This document shows positions 7,462-15,823 of a DNA stretch of 57,672 nt, one piece after another. Made by a program: the position numbers and the translations under genes. This DNA is from Streptomyces longwoodensis (lineage in GTDB: Bacteria; Actinomycetota; Actinomycetes; Streptomycetales; Streptomycetaceae): contig NZ_KQ948563.1 of assembly GCF_001514125.1 (NCBI RefSeq), forward strand, positions 1 through 57,672. The letters run 5' to 3'. The notes below the pieces were generated by a model that did not search any database, was not told where the DNA came from, and saw only the letters and a list, made by a program, of their open reading frames with translations. Positions within the stretch are counted from its first letter, which is position 1; each line of letters opens with the position of its first letter.

Positions 7462-9783
7462 ATGACGCCACAGCGCAACACCGGAGCGGGCGCGGAAGCG
7501 GAACGTCCCGGACTTCCCGAGTACACCGGCCACTACGTCCTGGAGTCCTGTCTTGGCTCCGGCGGCATGGGCGTCGTCCACCTGGCCCGCAGCACCTCCG
7601 GCATGCGGGTGGCGGTGAAGGTGGTGCACGCCGAGTTCGCCAAGGACCCCGAGTTCAGGGGCCGTTTCCGGCAGGAGGTGGCCGCCGCCCGGCGGGTGAG
7701 CGGCGCCTTCACCGCGCCCGTCGTCGACGCCGACCCGGGGGCCGAACGCCCCTGGATGGCTACCCTGTTCATCCCCGGGCCCACCCTCTCCGACCGCGTG
7801 AAGCGGAACGGGCCGCTGGCGCCGGGTGAGTTGCGGCGGCTGATGGCCGGGCTCGCGGAGGCGTTGCGCGACATCCACCGGGTCGGCGTCGTCCACCGCG
7901 ACCTCAAGCCGAGCAACGTACTGCTCGCCGAGGACGGACCGAAGGTGATCGACTTCGGCATCTCCCGGCCCAAGGACAGCGAACTGCGCACCGAGACCGG
8001 CAAGTTGATCGGCACGCCGCCGTTCATGGCGCCGGAGCAGTTCCGCCGGCCGCGCGAGGTGGGGCCGGCGGCGGACGTTTTCGCGCTGGGGTCGGTGATG
8101 GTGCACGCGGCGACGGGGCGCGGGCCGTTCGACTCCGACAGCCCGTACGTCGTGGCCTACCAAGTGGTGCACCACGAGCCCGACATGACCGGCGTCCCGG
8201 AGAACCTGGCCCCGCTGGTGCTGCGGTGCCTGGCGAAGGAGCCCGAGGATCGGCCCACGCCGGACGAACTGATGCGTGAGCTGCGGTCGGTGGCGGCCTC
8301 GTACGACACGCAGGCGTTCATACCGGCGCAGCGGCCGGAGGGTGACCCGGCGAGCGTGGGCGGTCTGCTCGGCGACAGCGGTCCGGGGAGCGGGGGCGGT
8401 CCCGTGTCCGGCACCGACAGGGGCGGGGCGCCGAGTGGCGCGTCCGACCTCGGGGCCCCCGCTGCTGCTACCGGTGACCCCGCAGACGCCGGTGACCCCG
8501 CAGACGCCGGTGACCCCGCAGACGCCGATGACTCCGCCGACGCAGGCGGCTCCGCCGACGCCAAGCACCCCGCGGACGCCGCCGAGCCGGCCGGGCCCTC
8601 CGTGGGCCGGCCCCGCCACAGGGTCTCGCGGCGCATGGCCCTCGTGGCCGCGACGCTGGGTCTGGTGGTCGGAGGGGTGTTCGCCTCGGTGGAGCTCGCG
8701 GGCGGAGCGGCTTCGTCGCCGAACCCGGGCCCCCGGGCCACGGCGGGCGGGTTCGCGGCGTGGGAGTCGGCATCGGTGTCCGGGGCGGCGTCCGTGCCGC
8801 GGTGCTCGTACGGCTCGGGGGCGTTGTTCTGCGCCCAGTCCGGCCTGGTCTTCGCCCTGGACGCCTCCGACGGCGCCGTGCTGTGGAAGCACCGCGTCAG
8901 GAAGGCGTACGGGAGTGCCCCGCCGGTGCTCGCCGGGGGCCTGGTGCAGCCGATGGCGGACCAGGAGCGGCGGTTGGAGGGACTCGACCCCCGTACGGGC
9001 ACGCCCCGCTGGACGCGGGACATGCCCGCGCACGTCGGGCTGCGGGTGGCCGGCGGCACCGTGCTGCTCACGGGCCCCGACGGGACGGTGACCGCCGTGG
9101 GCGCCGCGTCCGGCGCGACGACGTGGCGCCACGCGCTCCCCGGCCGGGGCACCCCGGCCTTCTCCTCGTTCGCCGGTGACCCGCTGGCCTACGCCACCAG
9201 CGCGTCCGACGCCGGCAGCACGAAGGTCACCGCGGTCGACCCCGGCACCGGGACCGTGCGCTGGGACGCCCGGCTGCACGGCACGCTGAGGCCGGTCGGC
9301 AGCAGCGGCGGCCGCCTGTTCTTCCTCTCGGTCGACAAGGGCTCCGGCTTCACGGACGCGGTCGTGCGGTACGACCCGGTCTCGGGCGCGACGCGCCGGG
9401 TGCCGTTGCCGGTCGAACGCGCCGATCCGGTCGTCGGCGTGCACGGGGACGTCGTGTACCTGCTGGCCACCGGCGGGTCCCTGGAGGCCGTCGACATGGA
9501 CGCGCGCGAGCGGCTGTGGCACCTGGAGACGGGGGTGACCCGCGGTTCGGCGCCCGTGGCCGCCGGGGACCACCTCTACCTCACCGCACCCGACGGACGG
9601 CTCCTGGCCGTGGACGCCCGCGACGGCGGTCTCCTGGGCCAGACGCCGCCGCGGCTGGGCGCGAACTCCGACCAGGTCAGCGGGTACCTGCCGGTACCGG
9701 TGGTGGCCGACGGCCGCGTCTACGCCGCCGCCCCCGACGGCACCGTCTTCGCGGTGGACGGCCGGGACCCGGCCGGGTGGTGA
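7462..9783 (+). CDS. Receptor-like Ser/Thr protein kinase with PQQ-type beta-propeller sensor
   Basis: A 773-aa protein. The N-terminal Hanks-type kinase (about 25-285) has all key motifs: glycine loop GSGGMG, Lys53 in VAVKV, HRDLKPSN (145-152), DFG (164-166) and APE (190-192). An Ala/Asp/Pro-rich linker with GDPADA repeats (about 337-356) leads to one transmembrane helix (about 391-411). The C-terminal domain (about 430-773) repeats the LxAVDxxxGxxxW pattern of PQQ/beta-propeller proteins and carries a Cys pair (CSYGSGALFC). It is predicted to sense something outside the membrane and phosphorylate cytoplasmic targets. The start at 7462 has GGGGGTGG upstream. Confidence 0.93.
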   Translation: MTPQRNTGAGAEAERPGLPEYTGHYVLESCLGSGGMGVVHLARSTSGMRVAVKVVHAEFAKDPEFRGRFRQEVAAARRVSGAFTAPVVDADPGAERPWMATLFIPGPTLSDRVKRNGPLAPGELRRLMAGLAEALRDIHRVGVVHRDLKPSNVLLAEDGPKVIDFGISRPKDSELRTETGKLIGTPPFMAPEQFRRPREVGPAADVFALGSVMVHAATGRGPFDSDSPYVVAYQVVHHEPDMTGVPENLAPLVLRCLAKEPEDRPTPDELMRELRSVAASYDTQAFIPAQRPEGDPASVGGLLGDSGPGSGGGPVSGTDRGGAPSGASDLGAPAAATGDPADAGDPADAGDPADADDSADAGGSADAKHPADAAEPAGPSVGRPRHRVSRRMALVAATLGLVVGGVFASVELAGGAASSPNPGPRATAGGFAAWESASVSGAASVPRCSYGSGALFCAQSGLVFALDASDGAVLWKHRVRKAYGSAPPVLAGGLVQPMADQERRLEGLDPRTGTPRWTRDMPAHVGLRVAGGTVLLTGPDGTVTAVGAASGATTWRHALPGRGTPAFSSFAGDPLAYATSASDAGSTKVTAVDPGTGTVRWDARLHGTLRPVGSSGGRLFFLSVDKGSGFTDAVVRYDPVSGATRRVPLPVERADPVVGVHGDVVYLLATGGSLEAVDMDARERLWHLETGVTRGSAPVAAGDHLYLTAPDGRLLAVDARDGGLLGQTPPRLGANSDQVSGYLPVPVVADGRVYAAAPDGTVFAVDGRDPAGW
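8471..8524 (+). repeat. Three exact 18-bp tandem repeats in the kinase linker
   Basis: The unit CCGGTGACCCCGCAGACG occurs three times in a row with no mismatch, then decays into imperfect copies to about 8590. Each copy encodes six linker residues of the GDPADA type. The number of copies may vary between strains, altering linker length only. Confidence 0.85.
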
Positions 9784-9786
9784 CGG

Positions 9787-9820
9787 CGAGGGCCGCCTCC
9801 CTCAGGGGAAGCGGCCCTCG
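9787..9820. terminator. Hairpin terminator between convergent kinase and ilvD
   Basis: CGAGGGCCGC (9787-9796) pairs perfectly with GCGGCCCTCG (9811-9820) around a 14-nt loop. There is no U-tract, as is common in Streptomyces. It can serve both converging genes. Confidence 0.7.
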
Positions 9821-9853
9821 GTGCCTGTACGGCCGGTGCTGTTCGCCTGGGGC

Positions 9854-11707
9854 TCAGCCCAGCTTCGACACGTCGCGCACCGCGCCCTTGTCGGCGCTGG
9901 TCGCCATCGCGGCGTAGGCCCGCAGCGCCGCGCTGACCTTGCGGTCGCGGTTCTTGGGCGCGTACGCGCCGCCCAGCGCCTGCTCGCGGCGGGCCAGTTC
10001 GGCCTCGTCGACGAGGAGCTCGATCGTGCGGCCGGGGATGTCGATGCGGATGCGGTCGCCGTCCTCGACGAGCGCGATCGTGCCGCCGGAGGCCGCCTCG
10101 GGCGAGGCGTGGCCGATGGACAGGCCGGACGTGCCGCCGGAGAAGCGGCCGTCGGTGACCAGCGCGCACGCCTTGCCCAGGCCGCGGCCCTTCAGGTACG
10201 AGGTCGGGTAGAGCATCTCCTGCATGCCCGGTCCGCCCTTGGGGCCCTCGTAGCGGATGACCACCACGTCGCCCTCCTTGACCTGCTGGGTCAGGATCTT
10301 CTGGACGGCCTCCTCCTGCGACTCGCAGACCACCGCGGGGCCCTCGAAGGTCCAGATGGACGGGTCCACGCCGGCCGTCTTGACCACGCAACCGTCCACG
10401 GCGAGGTTGCCCTTGAGGACCGCGAGCCCGCCGTCCTGGGAGTAGGCGTGCTCCAGGCTGCGGATGCAGCCGCCCTCGGCGTCCACGTCCAGCGCCTCCC
10501 AGCGCTCCGACTGGGAGAAGGCCTCCGCCGAGCGGACGCAGCCCGGCGCCGCGTGCCACAGCTCGACCGCCTCGGGGGAGGGCGAACCGCCGCGCACGTC
10601 CCACGTCTTGAGCCAGTCCGACAGCGACGGGCTGTGCACCGAGTGCACGTCCTCGTTCAGCAGGCCCGCGCGGTGCAGCTCGCCGAGCAGGGCGGGGATG
10701 CCGCCGGCCCGGTGCACGTCCTCCATGTAGTACGTGCGGTCCTTGGCGACGTTGGGCGCCACCTTCGCCAGGCACGGCACCCGGCGCGAGACCGCGTCGA
10801 TCTGCTCCAGGCCGAAGGGCACCTCCGCCTCCTGGGCGGCGGCCAGCAGGTGCAGGATCGTGTTGGTGGAGCCGCCCATCGCGATGTCGAGCGCCATGGC
10901 GTTCTCGAACGCCGCGAAGGTGGCGATCGAGCGGGGCAGCACGCTCTCGTCGTCCTGCTCGTAGTAGCGGTGGACCAGGTCCATCACCGTGTGCGCCGCG
11001 TTCACGTAGAGCTGCTTGCGCGCGGTGTGGGTGGCCAGGACCGAGCCGTTGCCGGGCAGCGACAGGCCGATCGCCTCGGTCAGGCAGTTCATCGAGTTGG
11101 CCGTGAACATGCCCGAACAGGAGCCACAGGTCGGACAGGCGTTCTCCTCGATGCGGAGGATGTCCTCGTCCGAGATCTTGTCGTTCACGGCGTCGGAGAT
11201 CGCGTCGACCAGGTCGAGCGTGCGGACCGTGCCGTCGACCAGGGTGGCTCGGCCGGACTCCATCGGGCCGCCGGAGACGAAGACCGTGGGGATGTTCAGG
11301 CGCAGGGCCGCGTTGAGCATGCCCGGCGTGATCTTGTCGCAGTTGGAGATGCAGACCAGCGCGTCGGCGCAGTGCGCCTCGACCATGTACTCGACCGAGT
11401 CCGCGATCAGGTCGCGGGAGGGCAGGGAGTACAGCATGCCGCCGTGGCCCATGGCGATGCCGTCGTCCACGGCGATCGTGTTGAACTCGCGCGGGATGCC
11501 GCCGGCCTCGCGGATCGCCTCGCTGACGATGCGGCCGACCGGCTGGAGGTGCGTGTGGCCCGGCACGAACTCGGTGAAGGAGTTGGCGACGGCGATGATC
11601 GGCTTCCGGCCGATGTCCGCACCGGGTACACCGGAGGCGCGCATCAGGGCGCGGGCGCCCGCCATGTTGCGGCCGTGGGTGACTGTGCGGGACCTCAGCT
11701 CGGGCAT
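9854..11707 (-). CDS. ilvD: Dihydroxy-acid dehydratase
   Basis: A 617-aa Fe-S dehydratase that makes the 2-keto acid precursors of valine, isoleucine, leucine and pantothenate. Candidate cluster ligands Cys123 (SNCDKITPGM) and Cys194/Cys197 (CPTCGSCSGMF, 191-201) and the Mg-binding Asp81-Asp82 are present, and the length is typical of the family. GAAGGAG lies 10-16 nt before the ATG at 11707. The pantothenate branch it feeds ends at panC in the same window. It is convergent with the kinase gene and preceded by its own promoter region. Confidence 0.97.
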   Translation of the reverse strand: MPELRSRTVTHGRNMAGARALMRASGVPGADIGRKPIIAVANSFTEFVPGHTHLQPVGRIVSEAIREAGGIPREFNTIAVDDGIAMGHGGMLYSLPSRDLIADSVEYMVEAHCADALVCISNCDKITPGMLNAALRLNIPTVFVSGGPMESGRATLVDGTVRTLDLVDAISDAVNDKISDEDILRIEENACPTCGSCSGMFTANSMNCLTEAIGLSLPGNGSVLATHTARKQLYVNAAHTVMDLVHRYYEQDDESVLPRSIATFAAFENAMALDIAMGGSTNTILHLLAAAQEAEVPFGLEQIDAVSRRVPCLAKVAPNVAKDRTYYMEDVHRAGGIPALLGELHRAGLLNEDVHSVHSPSLSDWLKTWDVRGGSPSPEAVELWHAAPGCVRSAEAFSQSERWEALDVDAEGGCIRSLEHAYSQDGGLAVLKGNLAVDGCVVKTAGVDPSIWTFEGPAVVCESQEEAVQKILTQQVKEGDVVVIRYEGPKGGPGMQEMLYPTSYLKGRGLGKACALVTDGRFSGGTSGLSIGHASPEAASGGTIALVEDGDRIRIDIPGRTIELLVDEAELARREQALGGAYAPKNRDRKVSAALRAYAAMATSADKGAVRDVSKLG

Positions 11708-11790
11708 CGTCGCTCGCTCCTTCAGAGACTGCGATCTGGGAGATCGTGACCGTCAGAGAGACTTCTGACTGTGAACGAGCCTACGCCCGT
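11708..11790 (-). promoter_or_regulatory. ilvD promoter and leader
   Basis: On the minus strand a TAGGCT -10 box (11783-11778) precedes a leader of about 65 nt. The leader contains the perfect small hairpin CGATCT/AGATCG (11732-11746, 3-nt loop) and two near-copies of CAGAGA-type sequence. No leader peptide rich in Ile, Val or Leu is visible, so classical attenuation is not supported. Confidence 0.5.
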
Positions 11791-11896
11791 CATCCAGGGG
11801 TCGGGACAAGGTGTCCGGAATGCGGGACGCGTGTCTCGGCGCCGTGCTACGGGAGCGGAGCTCCGAGGGACCCGATCGCTCCGAGGGACCCGTGCC

Positions 11897-12544
11897 TCAC
11901 GGCGCCGTCAGGTGTCCCTGCACCACCGGCGCCACCCGGCGGATCACCTGCTCCAGGTCCGCCGACGCCAGCGGCTCCACCTTGATCACGTACCGCAGCA
12001 TCGCGCACCCCACCAGCTGCGCCGCCGCGAGTTCCGCGCGCAGCTCGGCGTCCGGCACCTCGAGCTGGGCGGCGACGCGGCGCAGCAGCTGGGAGACGAC
12101 CAGGCGGCGGAAGACGGCGGCCGCGGTCTCGTTGTTGACCGCGGAGCGCAGGATCGCGAGCAGGGGCGTGCGGGTGGTGGGGTTCTCCCAGACGCCGAAG
12201 ATGAAGCGCGTCAGCCGCTCCCCCACGTCCTCGCGCGGGCCCTCGGCGACGGCGTCGGGCGCGTGCAGCGCGGGCGCGAAGGCGACCGCCACGGCCGCCT
12301 CGAAGACGCCCTCCTTGGTGCCGAAGTAGTGGTGCACCAGCGCCGAGTCGACGCCCGCGGCCTTGGCGATGCCGCGCACCGACGTCCCGTCGTACCCGTA
12401 CCGGGAGAACTCCGCGCGCGCGGTGTCGAGGATCCGGTCCCGGGTGTCGGCGGGTTCGGTACGGCGCGGTCGGCCGCGGCCCCGCGTGCGGGGGCGGGGG
12501 TCGGGCGCGGCGGGCTCGGACCGGGTGTCGGGCACGTCGGTCAC
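11897..12544 (-). CDS. TetR family transcriptional regulator
   Basis: A 215-aa repressor. An Arg-rich N-terminal tail (RPRTRGRGRPRR) precedes the TetR helix-turn-helix, about residues 22-68, containing AGVDSALVHHYFGTKEGVF. The C-terminal ligand domain is all alpha. Translation starts at GTG 12544, whose GTGA overlaps the stop of the upstream isomerase gene, so the two are co-translated. The ligand is unknown; co-transcription with a sugar-phosphate isomerase-like enzyme suggests it may regulate that enzyme's pathway. Confidence 0.92.
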   Translation of the reverse strand: MTDVPDTRSEPAAPDPRPRTRGRGRPRRTEPADTRDRILDTARAEFSRYGYDGTSVRGIAKAAGVDSALVHHYFGTKEGVFEAAVAVAFAPALHAPDAVAEGPREDVGERLTRFIFGVWENPTTRTPLLAILRSAVNNETAAAVFRRLVVSQLLRRVAAQLEVPDAELRAELAAAQLVGCAMLRYVIKVEPLASADLEQVIRRVAPVVQGHLTAP

Positions 12545-13365
12545 CGCCGGGGCACCTTCACCGGCGAGGCCAGGTGGAGGCGGGTGAAGGCCAGGGCCTC
12601 GGCGAGGTCGGCCTCGCGTTCGGCGCCGGACATGGCGCGCCGGGTGTTGACCTCGATGACGACGTGCCCGTCGAAGCCGGTGCGCGCGAGGCGCTCCAGC
12701 AGCTCGGCGCAGGGCTGGCTGCCGCGGCCCGGCACCAGGTGCTCGTCCTTGTTGGAGCCCAGGCCGTCGGCGAGGTGGACGTGGCCCAGCCGGTCCCCCA
12801 TGCGGTCGACCATGTCCAGGGCGTCCGTGCGGGCCGTAGCGGCGTGGCTGAGGTCGATCGTGAAGTGCCGGTAGTCGTCCTTGGTGACGTCCCAGTCGGG
12901 CGCGTAGGCGAGCATCTCCCGGTCCCGGTACCGCCACGGGTACATGTTCTCCACGGCGAACCGCACGTCCGTCTCGTCCGCCATCCGCCAGATGCCCTGG
13001 ACGAAGTCGCGCGCGTACTGGCGCTGCCAGCGGAAGGGCGGGTGCACCACGACGGCGCCGGCGCCCAGCTTCTCCGCCGCCGCACGCGCGCGCTGGAGCT
13101 TGGTCCAGGGGTCGGTCGACCACACGCGCTGGGTGATGAGCAGGCAGGGGGCGTGCACGGCCAGGATCGGGATGCCGTGGTAGTCGCTGAGGCGGCGCAG
13201 GGCGTCGATGTCCTGGCTGACGGGGTCGTTCCACACCATGACCTCGACGCCGTCGTACCCGAGGCGCGCGGCGATCTCGAAGGCCGTCGCCGTCGACTCC
13301 GGATACACCGAGGCCGTGGACAGCGCGACCTTCGCATCCGGGATGCGCACCACTGGTTCTGCCAC
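12541..13365 (-). CDS. Sugar-phosphate isomerase/epimerase (AP endonuclease family 2 fold)
   Basis: A 274-aa TIM-barrel protein. Metal-ligand type motifs of the xylose-isomerase-like family are visible in order: LAVHAPCLL, VVVHPPF, FAVENMYPW, FTIDLSHA, HVHLADG and VVIEVNT. The substrate cannot be fixed; relatives act on keto-sugars, inositols or hydroxypyruvate. GTG 13365 is preferred because the barrel begins soon after (KVALSTASVYPE) and the longer frame to 13467 is Arg/Gly-rich with no RBS. It is the first gene of a pair with the TetR gene (GTGA overlap). Confidence 0.88.
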   Translation of the reverse strand: MAEPVVRIPDAKVALSTASVYPESTATAFEIAARLGYDGVEVMVWNDPVSQDIDALRRLSDYHGIPILAVHAPCLLITQRVWSTDPWTKLQRARAAAEKLGAGAVVVHPPFRWQRQYARDFVQGIWRMADETDVRFAVENMYPWRYRDREMLAYAPDWDVTKDDYRHFTIDLSHAATARTDALDMVDRMGDRLGHVHLADGLGSNKDEHLVPGRGSQPCAELLERLARTGFDGHVVIEVNTRRAMSGAEREADLAEALAFTRLHLASPVKVPRR

Positions 13366-13795
13366 GAGGGACAGGGTACGGTCCCGCGCTCGCCGTCGGG
13401 GAGCTGGACCGGGCGCTCCCCCGTCGGCCCCGCGCCGACCGGCCACGCGTGCGTGGCCCGTCGTCACCGGGGCGTCCGGGGCCCGGTACGCGGGCGTTCG
13501 CGCTCGTGAGCCGGGGGGTGGGCCGGTGCGGGGCGGGTGCGCGGGCGGGGGGTGCGGACGGCGGGCCGGGGGCGGCGTTCACGGGTGGGAAGGTGGCGCA
13601 CTTCACGGCGTACGGGGGCCCGTGGGCGCCGTAGGGAGTGGGGACGCTGCTGTCCCCGGGCCGTTCCCGATGGCCTCCCATTCCCCGCGCCGTCCATGGA
13701 GCCCGCCGCGTCGCGGTGCCGTCCCCGGAGCCCGCCGCGTCCCCGCGCCGTCCCCTGAACCCGCCGCGTCCCCGAGCCGCGCCGGGGTCACCGCG
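13366..13795. other. Gene-free interval with 29-bp tandem repeats
   Basis: No credible coding sequence. A possible hairpin, ACGGCG (13605-13610) with CGCCGT (13627-13632), may end the ppx transcript. From 13698 a 29-bp unit beginning GGAGCCCGCCGCGTC is repeated (13698-13726, 13727-13755), followed by a degenerate third copy to about 13783. Confidence 0.6.
13698..13783. repeat. 29-bp tandem repeat, two full copies and a partial
   Basis: Copies at 13698-13726 and 13727-13755 differ at only a few positions. A diverged third copy follows from 13756. It is downstream of the ppx-type gene and non-coding as far as can be seen; a candidate variable-number locus. Confidence 0.75.
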
Positions 13796-14728
13796 TCACA
13801 CCACCACCATCTGGTCCAGCCGCCGCAGGATCACGCCCTCCCGCAGCGCCCAGGGGCAGACCTCCAGCGTCTCGACCCCGAACAGGTCCATCGCCCCCTC
13901 GGCCACCAGGGCCCCCGCGAGCAACTGTCCCGCGCGCCCCTCGGAGACGCCGGGCAGCTCCGCCCGCTGGGCCCCGGTCATGCCGGCCAGCCGCGGCACC
14001 CACGCCTCCAGGGACTCCCGCTTGAGTTCGCGCTGCACGTACAGGCCCTCGGCGGAGCGCGCGGCCCCGGCTATCCGGGCGAGCTGCTTGAACGTCTTGG
14101 ACGTGGCCACCACGTGGTCGGGCGCGCCGAACCGGCTGAACTCGCCCACCGTCCGCGCGATCTGCGCGCGCACGTGGCGGCGCAGCGCCCGTACGTCCTC
14201 GGGCCGGGGCGGGTCGCCGGGCAGCCAGCCCGCGGTGAGCCGGCCGGCGCCCAGCGGCAGCGACACGGCCGCGTCGGGCTCCTCGTCGATGCCGTAGGCG
14301 ATCTCCAGGGAGCCGCCGCCGATGTCCAGCACCAGCAGCTTCCCGGCGGACCAGCCGAACCAGCGGCGGGCGGCGAGGAAGGTGAGCCGCGCCTCCTCGT
14401 CGCCGGCCAGGACCTGCAGCTCGACGCCGGTCTGCTCCTGCACGCGCGCGAGGACGTCGTCGGCGTTGCTGGCCTCGCGCACGGCGGAGGTCGCGAACGG
14501 CAGCAGCTCCTCGACGCCCTTGTCCTCGGCGGCCTGGAGGGCGTCGTGCACGACGGCGATCAGCCGGTCGACCCCCTCGGGGCCGATCGCGCCGTCCCCG
14601 TCGAGGAGCTGGGCGAGGCGCAGCTCCGCCTTGTGCGAGTGCGCGGGCAGCGGGCGCGCACCCGGGTGCGCGTCCACCACCAGCAGATGCACCGTGTTCG
14701 ATCCCACGTCGAGGACACCGAGTCTCAT
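13796..14728 (-). CDS. ppx: Ppx/GppA family exopolyphosphatase
   Basis: A 310-aa member of the ASKHA-fold Ppx/GppA phosphatases, which hydrolyse polyphosphate or (p)ppGpp-pathway nucleotides. The opening LDVGSNTVHLLV and the later LDIGGGSLE are the two phosphate-binding motifs. It is the short, single-module actinobacterial form of about 310 aa. No Shine-Dalgarno is present. A TAGCGT -10 box (14742-14737) ends 9 nt before the ATG, so the mRNA is leaderless or nearly so. It is divergent from the cysteine-rich gene, 84 nt apart. Confidence 0.92.
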   Translation of the reverse strand: MRLGVLDVGSNTVHLLVVDAHPGARPLPAHSHKAELRLAQLLDGDGAIGPEGVDRLIAVVHDALQAAEDKGVEELLPFATSAVREASNADDVLARVQEQTGVELQVLAGDEEARLTFLAARRWFGWSAGKLLVLDIGGGSLEIAYGIDEEPDAAVSLPLGAGRLTAGWLPGDPPRPEDVRALRRHVRAQIARTVGEFSRFGAPDHVVATSKTFKQLARIAGAARSAEGLYVQRELKRESLEAWVPRLAGMTGAQRAELPGVSEGRAGQLLAGALVAEGAMDLFGVETLEVCPWALREGVILRRLDQMVVV

Positions 14729-14812
14729 GGAGGGAAACGCTACTGCCGCCAGTGCTTTTCCCGGGCCCCCGTGCGGTGCCGGGAACGGACCTGGGCGACT
14801 TACCCTGGACGC

Positions 14813-15736
14813 GTGCCAAAGACGAAAAAGGCGAAGGACGAAAAGGCGACGAAGAAGGCCGATGCCGACATCGTGCGCGAATCGTCCGAGGTTCCTGTGC
14901 AGGGGAAGTCACCGGTGAAGCCCTCCAAGAAGTCGAAGAAGGCCCTGGCCGCCGTGGAGGCGGCCGCCCTGGCGGCGGACGAGAAGGGCGGCCTCGACTT
15001 CACGCGCGCGTGGGTGGAGTTCCCGGACCCGGCGGACGACGAGCAGGTCTTCCGCTGCGACCTGACGTGGCTGACCTCCCGCTGGAACTGCATCTTCGGC
15101 AGCGGCTGCCAAGGCATCCAGCCGGGCCGCGCGGCCGACGGCTGCTGCACGCTGGGCGCCCACTTCTCCGACGAGGAGGACGAGCAGCGCGTGGCCGGCC
15201 ACGTCGCCCGGCTCACTCCGGAGATCTGGCAGCACCACGCCGAGGGCACGCGCGGCGGCTGGGTCTCGGAGGACGAGGACGGCTCCCGTCAGACCCGCCC
15301 GTTCGAGGGCTCGTGCATCTTCCAGAACCGCCCCGGCTTCCCCGGCGGCGCGGGCTGCTCGCTGCACATCCTCGCGCTGCGCGAGGGCCGCGAGCCGCTG
15401 GAGACCAAGCCGGACGTCTGCTGGCAGCTGCCGGTCCGGCGGACGTACGACTGGATCGACCGGCCCGACGACACGCGCGTGCTGCAGGTGTCGATCGGCG
15501 AGTACGACCGCCGCGGCTGGGGCCCCGGCGGCCACGACCTGCACTGGTGGTGCACGTCGGCGACCTCGGCGCACGGCGCGGGCGAGCCGGTGTACGTGTC
15601 CTACCGCGCGGAGCTGACCGAGCTGATGGGCAAGGCCGGCTACGACCGCCTGGTCGAGCTGTGCGAGGAGCGCCTGGCGTCCAGCCTGCCCCTGCTGGCC
15701 CCGCACCCGGCGGACCCGGTCGGCCCGGACGCCTGA
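14813..15736 (+). CDS. Conserved cysteine-rich protein, function unknown
   Basis: A 307-aa protein with a Lys-rich N-terminal tail (first ~35 aa, KTKKAKDEKATKK). A globular part follows, starting at LDFTRAWVEFPDP. Cysteines recur in short motifs: WNCIFGSGCQGI, DGCCTLGAHF, GSCIFQN, GCSLH and VCWQLP. This resembles Cys-rich YkgJ-like proteins that bind Zn or Fe-S clusters, but I cannot assign it to a family with certainty. GTG 14813 lies 7 nt after a TACCCT -10 box (14801-14806) with no RBS, so it is a leaderless gene. It is divergent from ppx and may share its control. Confidence 0.85.
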   Translation: MPKTKKAKDEKATKKADADIVRESSEVPVQGKSPVKPSKKSKKALAAVEAAALAADEKGGLDFTRAWVEFPDPADDEQVFRCDLTWLTSRWNCIFGSGCQGIQPGRAADGCCTLGAHFSDEEDEQRVAGHVARLTPEIWQHHAEGTRGGWVSEDEDGSRQTRPFEGSCIFQNRPGFPGGAGCSLHILALREGREPLETKPDVCWQLPVRRTYDWIDRPDDTRVLQVSIGEYDRRGWGPGGHDLHWWCTSATSAHGAGEPVYVSYRAELTELMGKAGYDRLVELCEERLASSLPLLAPHPADPVGPDA

Positions 15737-15737
15737 C

Positions 15738-15774
15738 CGGTTCTGCCGCCTGACGACGGTTCTGCCGCCTGACG
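15738..15774. repeat. Direct repeat of 18 bp in a convergent spacer
   Basis: CGGTTCTGCCGCCTGACG occurs at 15738-15755 and again at 15757-15774, right after the stop of the cysteine-rich gene. A CGGGC/GCCCG hairpin follows at about 15776-15795 and may end transcription. Confidence 0.7.
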
Positions 15775-15823
15775 CCGGGCCTCACGCCCGACGCCGTCCG
15801 GTTCGCCCCGCGTGCTGCGCCTC

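Noticed and set aside
8471..8590. CRISPR-like repeats
   Set aside because: Contiguous coding repeats without spacers, in frame with the kinase linker.
11708..11790. Branched-chain amino-acid leader peptide for ilvD
   Set aside because: No short frame rich in Leu, Ile or Val is present in the leader.
13698..13783. CRISPR array or mobile element ends
   Set aside because: Head-to-tail 29-bp repeats without spacers, no cas gene, no inverted ends.
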